NCBI RefSeq assembly: GCF_020215645.1
Contig: NZ_CP084058.1
Location: 10,292,001-10,356,000 of the forward strand
Direction: 5' to 3'
DNA: 64,000 nt
DNA from: Nonomuraea gerenzanensis
GTDB taxonomy: Bacteria > Actinomycetota > Actinomycetes > Streptosporangiales > Streptosporangiaceae
In this document: positions 41,041 through 49,831 of the stretch, piece by piece
How the letters are laid out: each line of letters begins with the position of its first letter
Numbering within the stretch: position 1 is the first letter of the stretch
Translations under genes and position numbers: made by a program
Notes under the pieces: model-generated
What the model was told of the DNA's origin: nothing
Database searches by the model: none
The model's input: only the letters and a program-made list of their open reading frames with translations

Positions 41041-41556
41041 ATGCGAAGGGACGAGCTGTTGGACGCGGCAGAGGATCTGCTCTGCGACCAGGGCTCGGCC
41101 GCGCTCACCCTGGCGGCCGTGGCCGACCGGGCGGGCGTGAGCAAGGGCGGCCTGCTCTATCACTACGGCTCCAAAGAGGCTCTGATCAAGGGCATGGTGG
41201 AGCGGTTGATCGAAGACTTCGACGCACTGATGGCCGCCCAGTCCGGCGAGACGTACACCGAGCGTTACCTGGGCGCCACCCTGGCCGCCGTCCGTTCCGG
41301 CCGGCTGCGACGATGGGCGGTCGTCACGGGCGCGTCGGGCAACCTCTTCCTGCTCGCACCGCTGCGCGAGGCCATGACCCGGTGGCACGGCGAGGGGTTG
41401 AGCGAGGAGCCCGACCCGGTGGCCTCGCAGATCGTCCGCCTGGCGTGTGAGGGCCTGTGGGACGTGGCCAGCCACGACCCCGAGCTGCACACCGAGGCCG
41501 ACCTCCAGGTCCTGGAGCAGCGTCTCAAGGCGCTACTCAAACCCTCGCCCGCCTGA
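41041..41556 (+). CDS. TetR family transcriptional regulator
   Basis: A 171-residue repressor. The N-terminal helix-turn-helix is [20 protein letters not shown] followed by [19 protein letters not shown]. The remainder is an all-helical ligand-binding domain (TetR_C type). A perfect palindrome in its own promoter points to autorepression. The MFS exporter gene 250 bases downstream in the same direction is its likely target, although the same palindrome does not recur before that gene. Confidence 0.92.
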   Translation: MRRDELLDAAEDLLCDQGSAALTLAAVADRAGVSKGGLLYHYGSKEALIKGMVERLIEDFDALMAAQSGETYTERYLGATLAAVRSGRLRRWAVVTGASGNLFLLAPLREAMTRWHGEGLSEEPDPVASQIVRLACEGLWDVASHDPELHTEADLQVLEQRLKALLKPSPA

Positions 41557-41808
41557 GCGGCCCCCTCGTCCCCGCCCGGCCTTCGCGGCCGGCCGAACGC
41601 ACGTCGCGACCCTTCCCAGGGTGCCGCGCGGCGCCCAACCCTCACCGGCCCAGGCACGACACCGTGCCTTGACACGCCCCTGCGGCGGCCGGCCCATCCC
41701 CATCGATCATGGCGTCGAAGCACTTCCGGCCGTGAAGACGCTTCGCTCAAGGCGACTCAGCCTGCCCGATATATCCCCGAAAAATACGACTTTCAGTGAG
41801 GTGGCCTT

Positions 41809-42996
41809 ATGACCCGCGAGTTGAGGAGTGCCCGTTACGGGGCGGTCCTCACCTTTGTCCTTGCCGGCCTGATGGTGGGCACGATGACCGTGCGCATCCC
41901 CGCCCTGACCGACAAACTCGGCCTGTCCGAGGCCATGGTCGGGACGATCCTGCTGGTATGGGGCCTGGGCGCTCTGGTGACGATGCAGTCCATGCGGCGC
42001 GTCATGGCGCGCGTGGGCAGCCGGACGCTCCTGCGGGCAGGCGGTCCCCTGACGGCACTCGGCCTCCTCGGCGTGGCCCTGGCGCCCGACCTCCCCCTGC
42101 TCCTGGTGGCCGTGGCGCTCTTCGGCATGGCCTTCGGCACCGTGGACGTCGCCATGAACGCCCAGGGCTCCGCCGTCGAGCAGGCGTACGGGCGCCCGCT
42201 GATGAACGGCATGCACGCCGGCTGGTGCGTGGGCGCCATCTCGGCGGGCGGGCTGGGCAGCCTGGCGATCGCCGTCGGCCTGCCGTTCACCGCGAACGTG
42301 GCGCTGATCGCCCTCGTGTCGCTGCCGGCCCTGCTCCTGCTGGGCCGCACGTACCTGGCGGAGCCCCCGGCGGCGGAGACCGCGCAGGAGGGGCGCCGGC
42401 GCATGCCGCCGATCGTCTACCTGCTCGGCACCATCATGTTCTTCGCGTTCATGGTCGAGGGCACCGTCGCCGACTGGAACGGCCTCTACCTGCGCGACGA
42501 GCTCGGCGCCCCCGAGGCCGTGGCGGCGCTCGGCTACCCGGTCTTCGAGGTGGGCATGCTGATCGCCCGGCTCACGGGTGACCGGCTGCGGCTGCGGTTC
42601 GGGGTGCGCGGGATGCTGACCGTGTCCGGGGTGGCCACGGCCGGGTTCTTCGCCGTCGTGCTGATGGCGCCGGCGGCGGTGGTGGCGGTGTCGGCGATGT
42701 TCTTCGTCGGGCTCGGCGTGGCGACGATCTCGCCGCTCACGCTGTCCCTGGCCGGGACCGCGACCGACGCTCCCGGGCCTGCGATCGCCCAGGCCGGCGC
42801 CATGGGGTACGCGGGGCTGCTGCTCGGGCCGGTGGTGATCGGCTTCCTGTCGGACGCGACCTCGCTCCGTACGGCGCTGGGCATCGGCGTGGTGCTCGGC
42901 GTGCTCATCGCGGTGGCGGGGCGGCTGCTGCCGCGCCGCGAGCCGGCCGAGCTGGGCGCCCTGCCCGCCCGCGAGCCCGTGAAGGCCGCCGCCTGA
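41809..42996 (+). CDS. MFS transporter (YbjJ-like)
   Basis: A 395-residue major facilitator with 12 predicted helices. Features include a conserved loop after helix 2 (MQSMRRVMARVGSRTLLRAGG) and FGTVDVAMNAQGSAVEQAYGRPLMNG in the first half, as in the fucose-permease/YbjJ group. The direction of transport and the substrate are unknown. The tetR gene upstream suggests inducible efflux. GAGGTGG lies just before the ATG. Confidence 0.9.
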   Translation: MTRELRSARYGAVLTFVLAGLMVGTMTVRIPALTDKLGLSEAMVGTILLVWGLGALVTMQSMRRVMARVGSRTLLRAGGPLTALGLLGVALAPDLPLLLVAVALFGMAFGTVDVAMNAQGSAVEQAYGRPLMNGMHAGWCVGAISAGGLGSLAIAVGLPFTANVALIALVSLPALLLLGRTYLAEPPAAETAQEGRRRMPPIVYLLGTIMFFAFMVEGTVADWNGLYLRDELGAPEAVAALGYPVFEVGMLIARLTGDRLRLRFGVRGMLTVSGVATAGFFAVVLMAPAAVVAVSAMFFVGLGVATISPLTLSLAGTATDAPGPAIAQAGAMGYAGLLLGPVVIGFLSDATSLRTALGIGVVLGVLIAVAGRLLPRREPAELGALPAREPVKAAA

Positions 42997-42998
42997 CA

Positions 42999-43373
42999 TC
43001 ATCGGACGAGGAGCACCTGGCGTTCCTGGCGCGCTACCCCACCCTCCCCGGCTACGTCCTGGTCAGCCCGAAGCGGCACGTCGAGCACGTCGTACGCGAC
43101 CTCGACGAGCGGGCCTTCCACGCGATCATGGGCGTGGTCAGGAGGGTGGCGCCGGCCGTGGAGTCGGTGGTGCCGTCGGAGCGTACGTACGTGCTCTCGC
43201 TCGGCAGCCGGCAGGGCAACGCGCACCTGCACTGGCACGTCGCCCCGCTCCCACCCGGCACCCCGTACGAACAGCAGCAGTTCCACGCGCTGATGTCGGA
43301 GAACGGCGTGCTGCGCTGGGACCGGGAGCGGGCCGAGGAGCTGGCCGCCCGCCTCAGGGCGGCGCTCTCCTGA
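42999..43373 (+). CDS. HIT-family hydrolase lacking a recognisable start (possibly 5'-truncated)
   Basis: The frame encodes a near-complete HIT domain: LPGYVLVSPKRHVEHVVRDL, then the nucleotide-binding motif GNAHLHWHVAPLPPG (HxHxH), ending LRAALS. The coding potential extends up to the MFS stop codon, but no ATG, GTG or TTG is found in frame for at least 125 bases upstream of 43128. The internal ATG 43128 would cut the domain. The usual N-terminal 15-20 residues with CxFC are absent. It is either 5'-truncated and fused to the MFS tail by deletion, or uses an unusual start such as CTG 43017. HIT proteins hydrolyse nucleoside phosphoramidates and dinucleotides. Confidence 0.55.
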   Translation, partial: SSDEEHLAFLARYPTLPGYVLVSPKRHVEHVVRDLDERAFHAIMGVVRRVAPAVESVVPSERTYVLSLGSRQGNAHLHWHVAPLPPGTPYEQQQFHALMSENGVLRWDRERAEELAARLRAALS

Positions 43374-43431
43374 GACCTTTCTGTGGATCCCGCGCGGGCC
43401 CCGTCACGCCCCCCACGTGACGGCCCCCGCG

Positions 43432-43459
43432 CTCACAGAGAACTCACAGAACCTCTCAG
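43432..43459 (+). promoter_or_regulatory. Triple direct repeat before ABC exporter operon
   Basis: CTCACAG, CTCACAG and CTCTCAG start at 43432, 43443 and 43453, which is 11 and 10 bases apart, about one helical turn each. They lie 35-62 bases before the ABC ATPase start. Head-to-tail heptamers at this spacing are typical of OmpR/PhoB-type regulators, and such a regulator is encoded at the end of this operon. Confidence 0.5.
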
Positions 43460-43493
43460 AACGCTTCCAACCCCCCACCCCACGCTGGACACC

Positions 43494-44393
43494 ATGATCC
43501 AGCTCAGCGGACTGACCAAACGCTACGGCGAGCAGCTCGTCGTGGACGATCTCACCTTCACGGTACGACCAGGCCTCGTCACCGGCTTCCTCGGCCCGAA
43601 CGGCGCCGGCAAGAGCACGACCATGCGCATGGTCCTCGGCCTCGACCTGCCCACCGCCGGCACGGCCACCATCGACGGCCGCCCCCACCACGAGCTGGCG
43701 CACCCGCTGCGCGTGATCGGCTCGATGCTGGAGGCGCAGGCCGTGCACCCGCGCCGGACCGCGTACAAGCACCTGCTCTACCTGGCCCAGACCAACGACC
43801 TGCCCGCCTCCCGCGTGGAGGAGGTGCTCGGCCTGGTCGGGCTGTCGGACGCGGCGGGACGGCGGGCGGGCGCGTTCTCGCTGGGCATGAGCCAGCGGCT
43901 GGGCATCGCCGCCGCCCTGCTCGGCGACCCGCCGGTGCTGATGCTGGACGAGCCGGTCAACGGGCTGGACCCGGAGGGCGTTCGGTGGATCCGCACGCTG
44001 ATCAGGGCGCTGGCCGCCGAGGGCCGCACCGTGCTGGTCTCCAGCCATCTCATGAGCGAGATGGCGGTGACCGCCGACCGGCTGGTGGTGATCGGCAAGG
44101 GGCGGCTCATCGCCGAGGGCGAGCTGGGCGAGTTCACCGAGACGGGGGCGGCGGTGGTCGTCCGCACGCCCGGCGCGGCGGCGTTCGCCAGGCGGCTGGA
44201 GCTGGCCGGCGCCCGCGTGCAGGCGGGGGAGGACGGCGAGCTGCTCGTCACCGGGCTGGGCATGCCGGACGTGGGGCGGCTGGCCTGCGCCGAGAGCGTG
44301 CCCCTGGAGGAGCTGACCACGCGGCGGGTGTCACTGGAGGAGGCGTTCATGGACCTGACCAGCGACGCCGTCGAGTACGGAGCGGCCCGATGA
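43494..44393 (+). CDS. ABC transporter ATP-binding protein (CcmA/BcrA type)
   Basis: A 299-residue ATPase. Walker A is GPNGAGKST, the signature FSLGMSQRLGIAAALLG, Walker B VLMLDEPVNGLDP and the H-loop SSHLMSEM. The C-terminal extension of about 80 residues is typical of BcrA/NatA-like exporters. ATG 43494 starts the domain; the GTG frame to 43383 adds only Pro/Arg-rich sequence. The stop overlaps the permease ATG (ATGA). With the permease and a two-component system behind it, it resembles antimicrobial-peptide or cell-envelope-stress export modules. Confidence 0.93.
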   Translation: MIQLSGLTKRYGEQLVVDDLTFTVRPGLVTGFLGPNGAGKSTTMRMVLGLDLPTAGTATIDGRPHHELAHPLRVIGSMLEAQAVHPRRTAYKHLLYLAQTNDLPASRVEEVLGLVGLSDAAGRRAGAFSLGMSQRLGIAAALLGDPPVLMLDEPVNGLDPEGVRWIRTLIRALAAEGRTVLVSSHLMSEMAVTADRLVVIGKGRLIAEGELGEFTETGAAVVVRTPGAAAFARRLELAGARVQAGEDGELLVTGLGMPDVGRLACAESVPLEELTTRRVSLEEAFMDLTSDAVEYGAAR

Positions 44394-45154
44394 TCGAGAC
44401 GGGGCCGCTCAGGGCGGAGTGGACGAAGTTCGCCAGCATCAGGGCCACCATGGTGTTGTCGCTGGTGACCGTGGCCGTGTCAGGGGCGTTCGGGTGGCTG
44501 TTCGGCAACGCGGCGGCCACCGAGTACGCCGAGCTCACGGCGCGGGAGCGGCTCGACTTCCAGCCGCTGGACATGGGGATGCGCGGGGTGTTCATCGCCC
44601 AGCTCCTGCTCGCGGCGCTCGGCGTGCTCATCGTCTCCTCGGAGTACGGCTCGGGCACCATGCGGGCCAGCCTGTCGGCCGTGGGCAGGCGTGGCCGGCT
44701 GCTGGCCGCCAAGGCCGGGCTGACCGTGCTGACCGCCCTGCCGGTGAGCGTGGCCGCGCTCTGGCTGATGTACACGATCAGCCAGGTCACGCTGGCCGCG
44801 AACGGCGTGCCGTACCTGATGCCCGGCGACCCGGCCGCGTTGCGGATGCTGCTGCTCGGGCCGGTCGTGCTGACGTTGCTGGCGGTGTTCGGGCTGGCGC
44901 TGGGTTTCCTGCTGCGCTCCACGGCCTCCGCCGTGAACGCCGGCACCGCGTTCCTGCTGGTGCCCGTCCTGGCCACGCCCTCGCCCGCACCGGTGCGCGA
45001 CTTCATCCAGAGCTTCTGGCCCAACACGACCGCCTTCAGGGCGCTCTCGGGGACGTCCGAGCTGCCGCCGTTGGTGGCGTTCGGGCTGTTCGTCGCTTTC
45101 GTCGCGGTCCTAATGATCGCGGCCTTCGTGCACTTCAAGCAGCGGGACGCCTGA
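44390..45154 (+). CDS. ABC transporter permease (ABC-2 type)
   Basis: A 254-residue membrane protein with six helices, including a first helix near MVLSLVTVAVSGAFGWLFG and a last near LVAFGLFVAFVAVLMIAAF. EYGSGTMRASLSAVGRRGRLLAAK is the conserved cytoplasmic loop of ABC-2 permeases, which couples to the ATPase. It overlaps the ATPase gene by four bases and is followed 28 bases later by the response regulator. It pairs with the 43494 ATPase as an exporter; the substrate is unknown. Confidence 0.9.
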   Translation: MIETGPLRAEWTKFASIRATMVLSLVTVAVSGAFGWLFGNAAATEYAELTARERLDFQPLDMGMRGVFIAQLLLAALGVLIVSSEYGSGTMRASLSAVGRRGRLLAAKAGLTVLTALPVSVAALWLMYTISQVTLAANGVPYLMPGDPAALRMLLLGPVVLTLLAVFGLALGFLLRSTASAVNAGTAFLLVPVLATPSPAPVRDFIQSFWPNTTAFRALSGTSELPPLVAFGLFVAFVAVLMIAAFVHFKQRDA

Positions 45155-45182
45155 TTACGCTGGACCACGGGAGGTGCCGCAC

Positions 45183-45884
45183 ATGGGCGAACGGCTGCTG
45201 GTGGTCGACGACGAACCCACGGTCAAGGAGCTGCTGTCGGCGACGCTGCGCTTCGCGGGCTTCACCGTGACCTCCGCCGACAGCGGCACTCAGGCCCTGG
45301 AGGCGGCCCGGCTCGACCCGCCCGACCTGGTGCTGCTCGACGTCATGCTGCCGGACCTGGACGGCTTCGAGGTCCTGCGCCGCCTGCGCGGGCTGCCCAG
45401 GGCCGGCGGGCGGCCAGGGCCGGTGCCGGTGCTGTTCCTGACGGCCCGCGACGCCACCGCCGACAAGGTCAACGGGCTCAGGCTCGGCGGCGACGACTAC
45501 GTGACCAAGCCGTTCGACCTGGAGGAGCTGCTGGCCAGGATCCGGGCGATCCTGCGGCGCACGGGCGCGGTCCCCGACGACCACACGCTCGTGGTGGGGG
45601 ATCTGGAGGTCGATCCCGACGCCCACCAGGTGACCAGGGCGGGGCGGCCGGTGCGGCTGTCCCCCACCGAGTTCAGGCTGCTGCACCACCTGGTGCTGAA
45701 CGCCGGCCGGGTGGTGCCGAAGTCGCAGATCCTGGAGCACGTGTGGCGCTACGACTTCGCCGGCGACACGAGCATCGTGGACACGTACGTCAGCTACCTG
45801 CGCCGCAAGCTGGACACCACCGAGCCCAAGCTGATCCAGACCGTGCACGGGGTCGGCTACCTGCTGCGCAGGCCGCGGCCATGA
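45183..45884 (+). CDS. OmpR-family response regulator
   Basis: A 233-residue regulator. The receiver domain begins [12 protein letters not shown], with Asp in [12 protein letters not shown] and the conserved Lys in [10 protein letters not shown]. The C-terminal winged helix carries [19 protein letters not shown] and [11 protein letters not shown] 45183 has GGGAGG eight bases upstream; GTG 45174 is weaker. The stop overlaps the kinase start (ATGA). It probably binds the triple repeat before the exporter operon, giving feedback control of the whole operon. Confidence 0.93.
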   Translation: MGERLLVVDDEPTVKELLSATLRFAGFTVTSADSGTQALEAARLDPPDLVLLDVMLPDLDGFEVLRRLRGLPRAGGRPGPVPVLFLTARDATADKVNGLRLGGDDYVTKPFDLEELLARIRAILRRTGAVPDDHTLVVGDLEVDPDAHQVTRAGRPVRLSPTEFRLLHHLVLNAGRVVPKSQILEHVWRYDFAGDTSIVDTYVSYLRRKLDTTEPKLIQTVHGVGYLLRRPRP

Positions 45885-47305
45885 GGCTGTCGCTGCGGGC
45901 CCGGCTCCTGTCGATCACGGTGGCCCTGCTGGTCGTCGGCCTGGTGGTGATCAGCTCCGTCGTCGTACGACAACTGGAGCACCAGCTCCTGGCCCGGGTG
46001 GACGCCCAGCTCGCCCCCATGAGCAGGGCGCTGGCCACGGTGCCGCCCGACCTGCTGGACCGGCTGCAGACCCAGGTGGGCCAGGGGCCGCTGGCGGCGG
46101 ACTCGCTCGACCTGATCACCAGGGGGTACGCGGGTTACCTGTCCGCCGGCGGCGTCGTGCTGCGGTCGTTCGGCGACCGTGCGGGCCCGCACCTGCCCCG
46201 CCTCGACGCCGCCGCGGTGACGGCCCGCGGCGGCGAGCCGTTCACCGTGGCGGGCGACGACGGCCAGGAGTGGCGGGCCGTGGTGCTGCCCGCGCGCGGC
46301 ACCACCCGTCACTCCGGGGTGGTCGCCGCGGTGTCGCTGGAGGCCGTGCACGCGACCGTCGGCCGGGTGCGCGCGGCCTGCCTGGTGGCCGGCTCGATCC
46401 TGCTGGCCGTGCTGGCGCTGGCGGGCGGCATCGCGATCAGGGCAGGGCTGGCGCCGCTGCGCCGCGTGGAGGAGACCGCCGCGGCCATCGCGGGCGGCGA
46501 CCTCAGCAGACGCGTGCCCGAGCCCGCCACCTCCGGCACCGAGGTGGGGCGGCTGGCCCGTTCGCTCAACACGATGCTCGCCCAGATCGAGCAGGGCGTG
46601 GCGGTGAAGGTGGAGTCGGAGGCCAGGATGCGCAGATTCGTCGCCGACGTCAGCCACGAGCTGCGCACACCGCTGTTCGGGATCAAGGGCTTCTCCGAGC
46701 TGTACCGCATGGGCGGCACCGAGGCCGGGCCCGCCATGGCCCGCATCGAGAGCGAATCGGGCCGGCTGGCCGAGCTGGTGGACGACCTGCTGCTGCTCGC
46801 CGGCCTCGACGAGAGCGACGGCCCCGGGCTCGACCTGACCCCGATGGACCTGCGTACGCTGGCCGCCGACGCCCGCCACGACTTCACCGCCCTCGACCCC
46901 ACCAGGGCGATCGCCTTCACCGGCCCGTCCGGCGGCCCGGCGGCCAGCGCGCCCGTGCTGGGCGACGAGGCCCGGCTGCGGCAGGTGGTCAGCAACCTCG
47001 TCGGCAACGCCGTCACCCACACCCCCGCCGGCACGCCGGTCAGGATCGGCGTGGGCACGGACGGCGGCGAGGCGGTGCTGGTGATCGCGGACGAGGGGCC
47101 CGGGCTCGGGCCCGAGGAGGCGGCGCGGGTGTTCGACCGCTTCTACCGCGCCGACGGCTCCCGCGCCCGCGCCACGGGCGGGGCCGGGCTCGGGCTGGCC
47201 ATCGTCCGGTCGATCGTGGCGGCGCACGGGGGACGGGTGGAGCTGCGGTCGGCGCCGGGCGCGGGCGCGGCCTTCGAGATCAGACTGCCCGCCGCCGCAC
47301 CCTAG
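45881..47305 (+). CDS. HAMP-domain sensor histidine kinase
   Basis: A 474-residue membrane kinase. There are two transmembrane helices ([19 protein letters not shown] and [18 protein letters not shown]) around an extracytoplasmic sensor of about 130 residues. A HAMP linker ([19 protein letters not shown]) leads to the phospho-acceptor in [22 protein letters not shown]-binding N, G1 and G2 boxes ([27 protein letters not shown]) follow. It is cognate to the overlapping OmpR-type regulator. The signal is unknown but probably relates to the linked exporter's substrate or to envelope stress. Confidence 0.94.
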   Translation: MRLSLRARLLSITVALLVVGLVVISSVVVRQLEHQLLARVDAQLAPMSRALATVPPDLLDRLQTQVGQGPLAADSLDLITRGYAGYLSAGGVVLRSFGDRAGPHLPRLDAAAVTARGGEPFTVAGDDGQEWRAVVLPARGTTRHSGVVAAVSLEAVHATVGRVRAACLVAGSILLAVLALAGGIAIRAGLAPLRRVEETAAAIAGGDLSRRVPEPATSGTEVGRLARSLNTMLAQIEQGVAVKVESEARMRRFVADVSHELRTPLFGIKGFSELYRMGGTEAGPAMARIESESGRLAELVDDLLLLAGLDESDGPGLDLTPMDLRTLAADARHDFTALDPTRAIAFTGPSGGPAASAPVLGDEARLRQVVSNLVGNAVTHTPAGTPVRIGVGTDGGEAVLVIADEGPGLGPEEAARVFDRFYRADGSRARATGGAGLGLAIVRSIVAAHGGRVELRSAPGAGAAFEIRLPAAAP

Positions 47306-47310
47306 CGCGT

Positions 47311-47361
47311 GCTGGGTGCAGTCGCCGTACGTCAGCCCTGCTGGGTGAAGTCGCCGTACGT
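47311..47361. repeat. Direct 22-bp repeat at 3' end of the DHFR-like gene
   Basis: Two 22-base copies starting GCTGGGTG, one base different, lie 29 bases apart. One is inside the last codons of the minus-strand reductase gene and the other is just beyond its stop, so the gene's tail is duplicated. Confidence 0.7.
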
Positions 47362-47949
47362 GGGCTTGCCCGCAGGCCGGTAGACGCTGAGCACGCAGCC
47401 GCTCCCGGTCGTCCTGGACTCCACCAGCCGCAACGCCGACGGGGTGCGCCCCGGCTCGAACAGCCGCCGCCCGCTGCCCAGCACGACCGGGTACGTCCAC
47501 AACCGCAGCTCGTCGATCAACCCGTGGTCCAGCAGGGCCCCGGCGAGGGCGCCGCTGCCGTGGATCTGCAGCTCCCGGCCAGGACGCGCCCTCAGCTCGG
47601 CGACCTCCTTCACCACGTCGGACCTGATGATCGTCGTGTTGTGCCACGCCGCCTCGTCCAGCGTCGTCGAGACGACGTACTTGGGCAGGGCGTTGAGGCT
47701 GTTGGCGACCACGTCGTCCGTGCCGGCGACGGTCGGCCAGTAGGCCGCGAAGATCTCGTACGTCCTGCGGCCCAGCAGGAACGCGTCGGCCTCGGCGAAC
47801 CACCGCTCGGTGTGGATCCCCAGCTCCTCGTCGGCGTAGGGGAACTGCCAGCCGCCGTGCTCGAAGCCGCCGCTCGGGTCCTCGGTGGGAGTGCCTGGCC
47901 CCTGCATGACGCCGTCGAGGGTCAGGAACGTCGCCAAGGTGATCTTCAT
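47332..47949 (-). CDS. Dihydrofolate reductase family (RibD C-terminal-like) protein
   Basis: A 205-residue NAD(P)H-dependent reductase fold. The N-terminus MKITLATFLTLDGVMQGPG, the LLGRRTYEIF segment and the C-terminal strand ELRLWTYPVVLGSGRRLF are typical of the RibD_C/YwjB group. These proteins are related to, but usually not, true dihydrofolate reductases, and most have no known substrate. It is a single gene, convergent with the sensor kinase. The sequence encoding its last residues (TYGDFTQ) is repeated just beyond the stop. Confidence 0.9.
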   Translation of the reverse strand: MKITLATFLTLDGVMQGPGTPTEDPSGGFEHGGWQFPYADEELGIHTERWFAEADAFLLGRRTYEIFAAYWPTVAGTDDVVANSLNALPKYVVSTTLDEAAWHNTTIIRSDVVKEVAELRARPGRELQIHGSGALAGALLDHGLIDELRLWTYPVVLGSGRRLFEPGRTPSALRLVESRTTGSGCVLSVYRPAGKPTYGDFTQQG

Positions 47950-48029
47950 GATCGTGCTCCCATCGGTGTCGCCGGGCTCCGTACCGAAGAAGACCCGTCC
48001 GGCGGCCGGAACTCATCGCGCGCCCGGCG

Positions 48030-48791
48030 TCAGCTCGCCTGGCCGGTGGGCATGATGGTGACCTGCTGGAGGTTCGCCCGGGGCGGCAGGCTCGCCAGGA
48101 ACCCGATCGTCCGCGCGACGTCCTCGGGCGTGAGCCACTCCATCTCCTGCCTGGAGCCCTCCAGCCAGCTCCGCGCGCCCTCGTCGGTGACGTGGCTCTG
48201 CAGCTCGGTGCCGACGATGCCCGGCTCGACCGCCGAGACCCGCACGTTCTTGGGCCCCAGCTCGGCCCGCAGGTGCCGCGACAGGTGCGTGACGAACGCC
48301 TTGGTGCCGGAGTAGACGGCGAAGTTCGGGAAGATGTTCTGCGCCGCGATGGAGGAGGTGTTGATCAGGTCGGCCACCCCGCGCTCACCGGCGGCCTTGA
48401 CGAGCTGCGGGACGAACGCGCCGATCACGTTCATCAGGCCCGTGACGTTGAGGTCGATCTGGCGCTGCCACTGGTCGGCGGCCAGCTCCTCGATCGGGGC
48501 GGGCAGCATGACGCCCGCGTTGTTGAACAGCAGGTCGGCGCCGCCCAGCTCGGCCGCCACCCGCTCGGCCGCGGCCCGCACCGCCGCCGCGTCCGTGACG
48601 TCGGCCGCCAGCGCCAGGGCCCGGCCTCCGGCCCGCTCGACGCGGGCGACCAGGTCGTCCAGCCGCTCGGCGCGCCGCGCCAGCACGGCCACCCGCGCGC
48701 CCAGCCCGGCCAGGTGCTCGGCCGTGGCCTCGCCGATCCCGCTGGAGGCACCGGTGACGACAGCGACGCGGCCGGTGAGAGAGGTGCTCAT
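48030..48791 (-). CDS. Short-chain dehydrogenase/reductase
   Basis: A 253-residue classical SDR oxidoreductase. The cofactor motif is TGASSGIGE, NNAG is in LLFNNAGVM, the catalytic serine region is NTSSIAAQ, and the YxxxK motif is YSGTK. The substrate is unknown. Adjacent ATGs at 48794 and 48791 are both possible; the second has GGAAGG at the better distance. It is divergent from an XRE/MmyB-type regulator, a very common pairing in actinomycetes in which the regulator controls the oxidoreductase. Confidence 0.92.
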   Translation of the reverse strand: MSTSLTGRVAVVTGASSGIGEATAEHLAGLGARVAVLARRAERLDDLVARVERAGGRALALAADVTDAAAVRAAAERVAAELGGADLLFNNAGVMLPAPIEELAADQWQRQIDLNVTGLMNVIGAFVPQLVKAAGERGVADLINTSSIAAQNIFPNFAVYSGTKAFVTHLSRHLRAELGPKNVRVSAVEPGIVGTELQSHVTDEGARSWLEGSRQEMEWLTPEDVARTIGFLASLPPRANLQQVTIMPTGQAS

Positions 48792-48970
48792 CATGTACGC
48801 CTTCCGGATCTCGCGCGGCCCTGCGCCGCGCTCCTCCATCAGCACACCAGCCGCGGCACCACTCGCGGGGTGCCCGAGCATGCCCTGACCAGGCAGGTAA
48901 TGGCGAGACAGGTACTGGCAGGGCCACCCCGGCGGCTTCCCTCGCGCGCCAGGCGGGTCACACTGGGGAC

Positions 48971-49813
48971 ATGGACCGCAGCCGCGACCTCGCCGACTTC
49001 CTGCGCTCACGCCGTGCCCGGCTCACCCCCGACCGTACGGGGCTGCCCGCCGACGGCCGTCCCCGCCGCGTACCCGGCCTGCGCCGCGACGAGGTGGCCC
49101 GGCTGGCCGGGGTCAGCACGGAGTACTACACGCGGCTGGAGCAGGGCCGCGCCGGCAACCCCTCGCCCGAGGTCACCGAGGCGCTCGCCCGCGCGCTCCA
49201 GCTCGACCCCGCCGAGCGCGAGCACCTCACCGACCTGCTGGCCCGCCCCGCCCGCCACGCCCCGATCGCCCCGCAACGCGTCAGGCCGGGGCTGTACCTG
49301 ATGCTGCAGGCCCTCGACCACGTGCCCGCCTTCATCCTCGGCCGGCGCACCGACGTCCTGGCCTCCAACCGCCTGGCCCGCGAGGTGCTCACCGACTTCG
49401 AGTCCCTGCCCGCGCCCCACCGCAACCTGGCCCGCTATTACCTGCTCGACCCGGAGGCGCGCACCCGCACCGGCGACTGGGAGCGCATCGCCGCGGAGAC
49501 CGTCGCCGTGCTCCGCCTCGAAGCCGGCCGCTACCCACACGACCGCCGCCTCTCCGACCTCGTCGGCGAGCTGACCCTGCGCTCACCCGAGTTCAGCACC
49601 TGGTGGCACGACCACCGCGTGCTGCGCCGCACCCATGGCAGCAAGACCTACCACCATCCGCTGGTCGGGGAGCTGCACTTCGCCTACGAGTCCCTCCAGC
49701 CTCCCGGCGACCCCGACCAGACGTTGTGCGTCTACAACGTCGAGCCCGGCTCCCCCACTGCCGAGGCCCTGCGCCTGCTGGCCGGCTGGACGGCGCCGGC
49801 CGCCTCGTCCTAG
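48971..49813 (+). CDS. XRE-family regulator with MmyB-like ligand-binding domain
   Basis: A 280-residue protein. The N-terminal helix-turn-helix is VPGLRRDEVARLAGVSTEYY followed by TRLEQGR. The C-terminal MmyB-like domain (ALDHVPAFILGRRTDVLASN ... WHDHRV) belongs to the fold thought to bind fatty-acid-like ligands. It is divergent from the SDR gene, about 180 bases between starts, and is its probable regulator. Confidence 0.92.
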   Translation: MDRSRDLADFLRSRRARLTPDRTGLPADGRPRRVPGLRRDEVARLAGVSTEYYTRLEQGRAGNPSPEVTEALARALQLDPAEREHLTDLLARPARHAPIAPQRVRPGLYLMLQALDHVPAFILGRRTDVLASNRLAREVLTDFESLPAPHRNLARYYLLDPEARTRTGDWERIAAETVAVLRLEAGRYPHDRRLSDLVGELTLRSPEFSTWWHDHRVLRRTHGSKTYHHPLVGELHFAYESLQPPGDPDQTLCVYNVEPGSPTAEALRLLAGWTAPAASS

Positions 49814-49831
49814 GACGCGCGGCAACCCGTT

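Noticed and set aside
41557..41808. Second TetR operator before the MFS gene
   Set aside because: The 24-bp palindrome of the tetR promoter does not recur here. Only a short CCGGCC/GGCCGG hairpin after tetR was seen, too weak to list.
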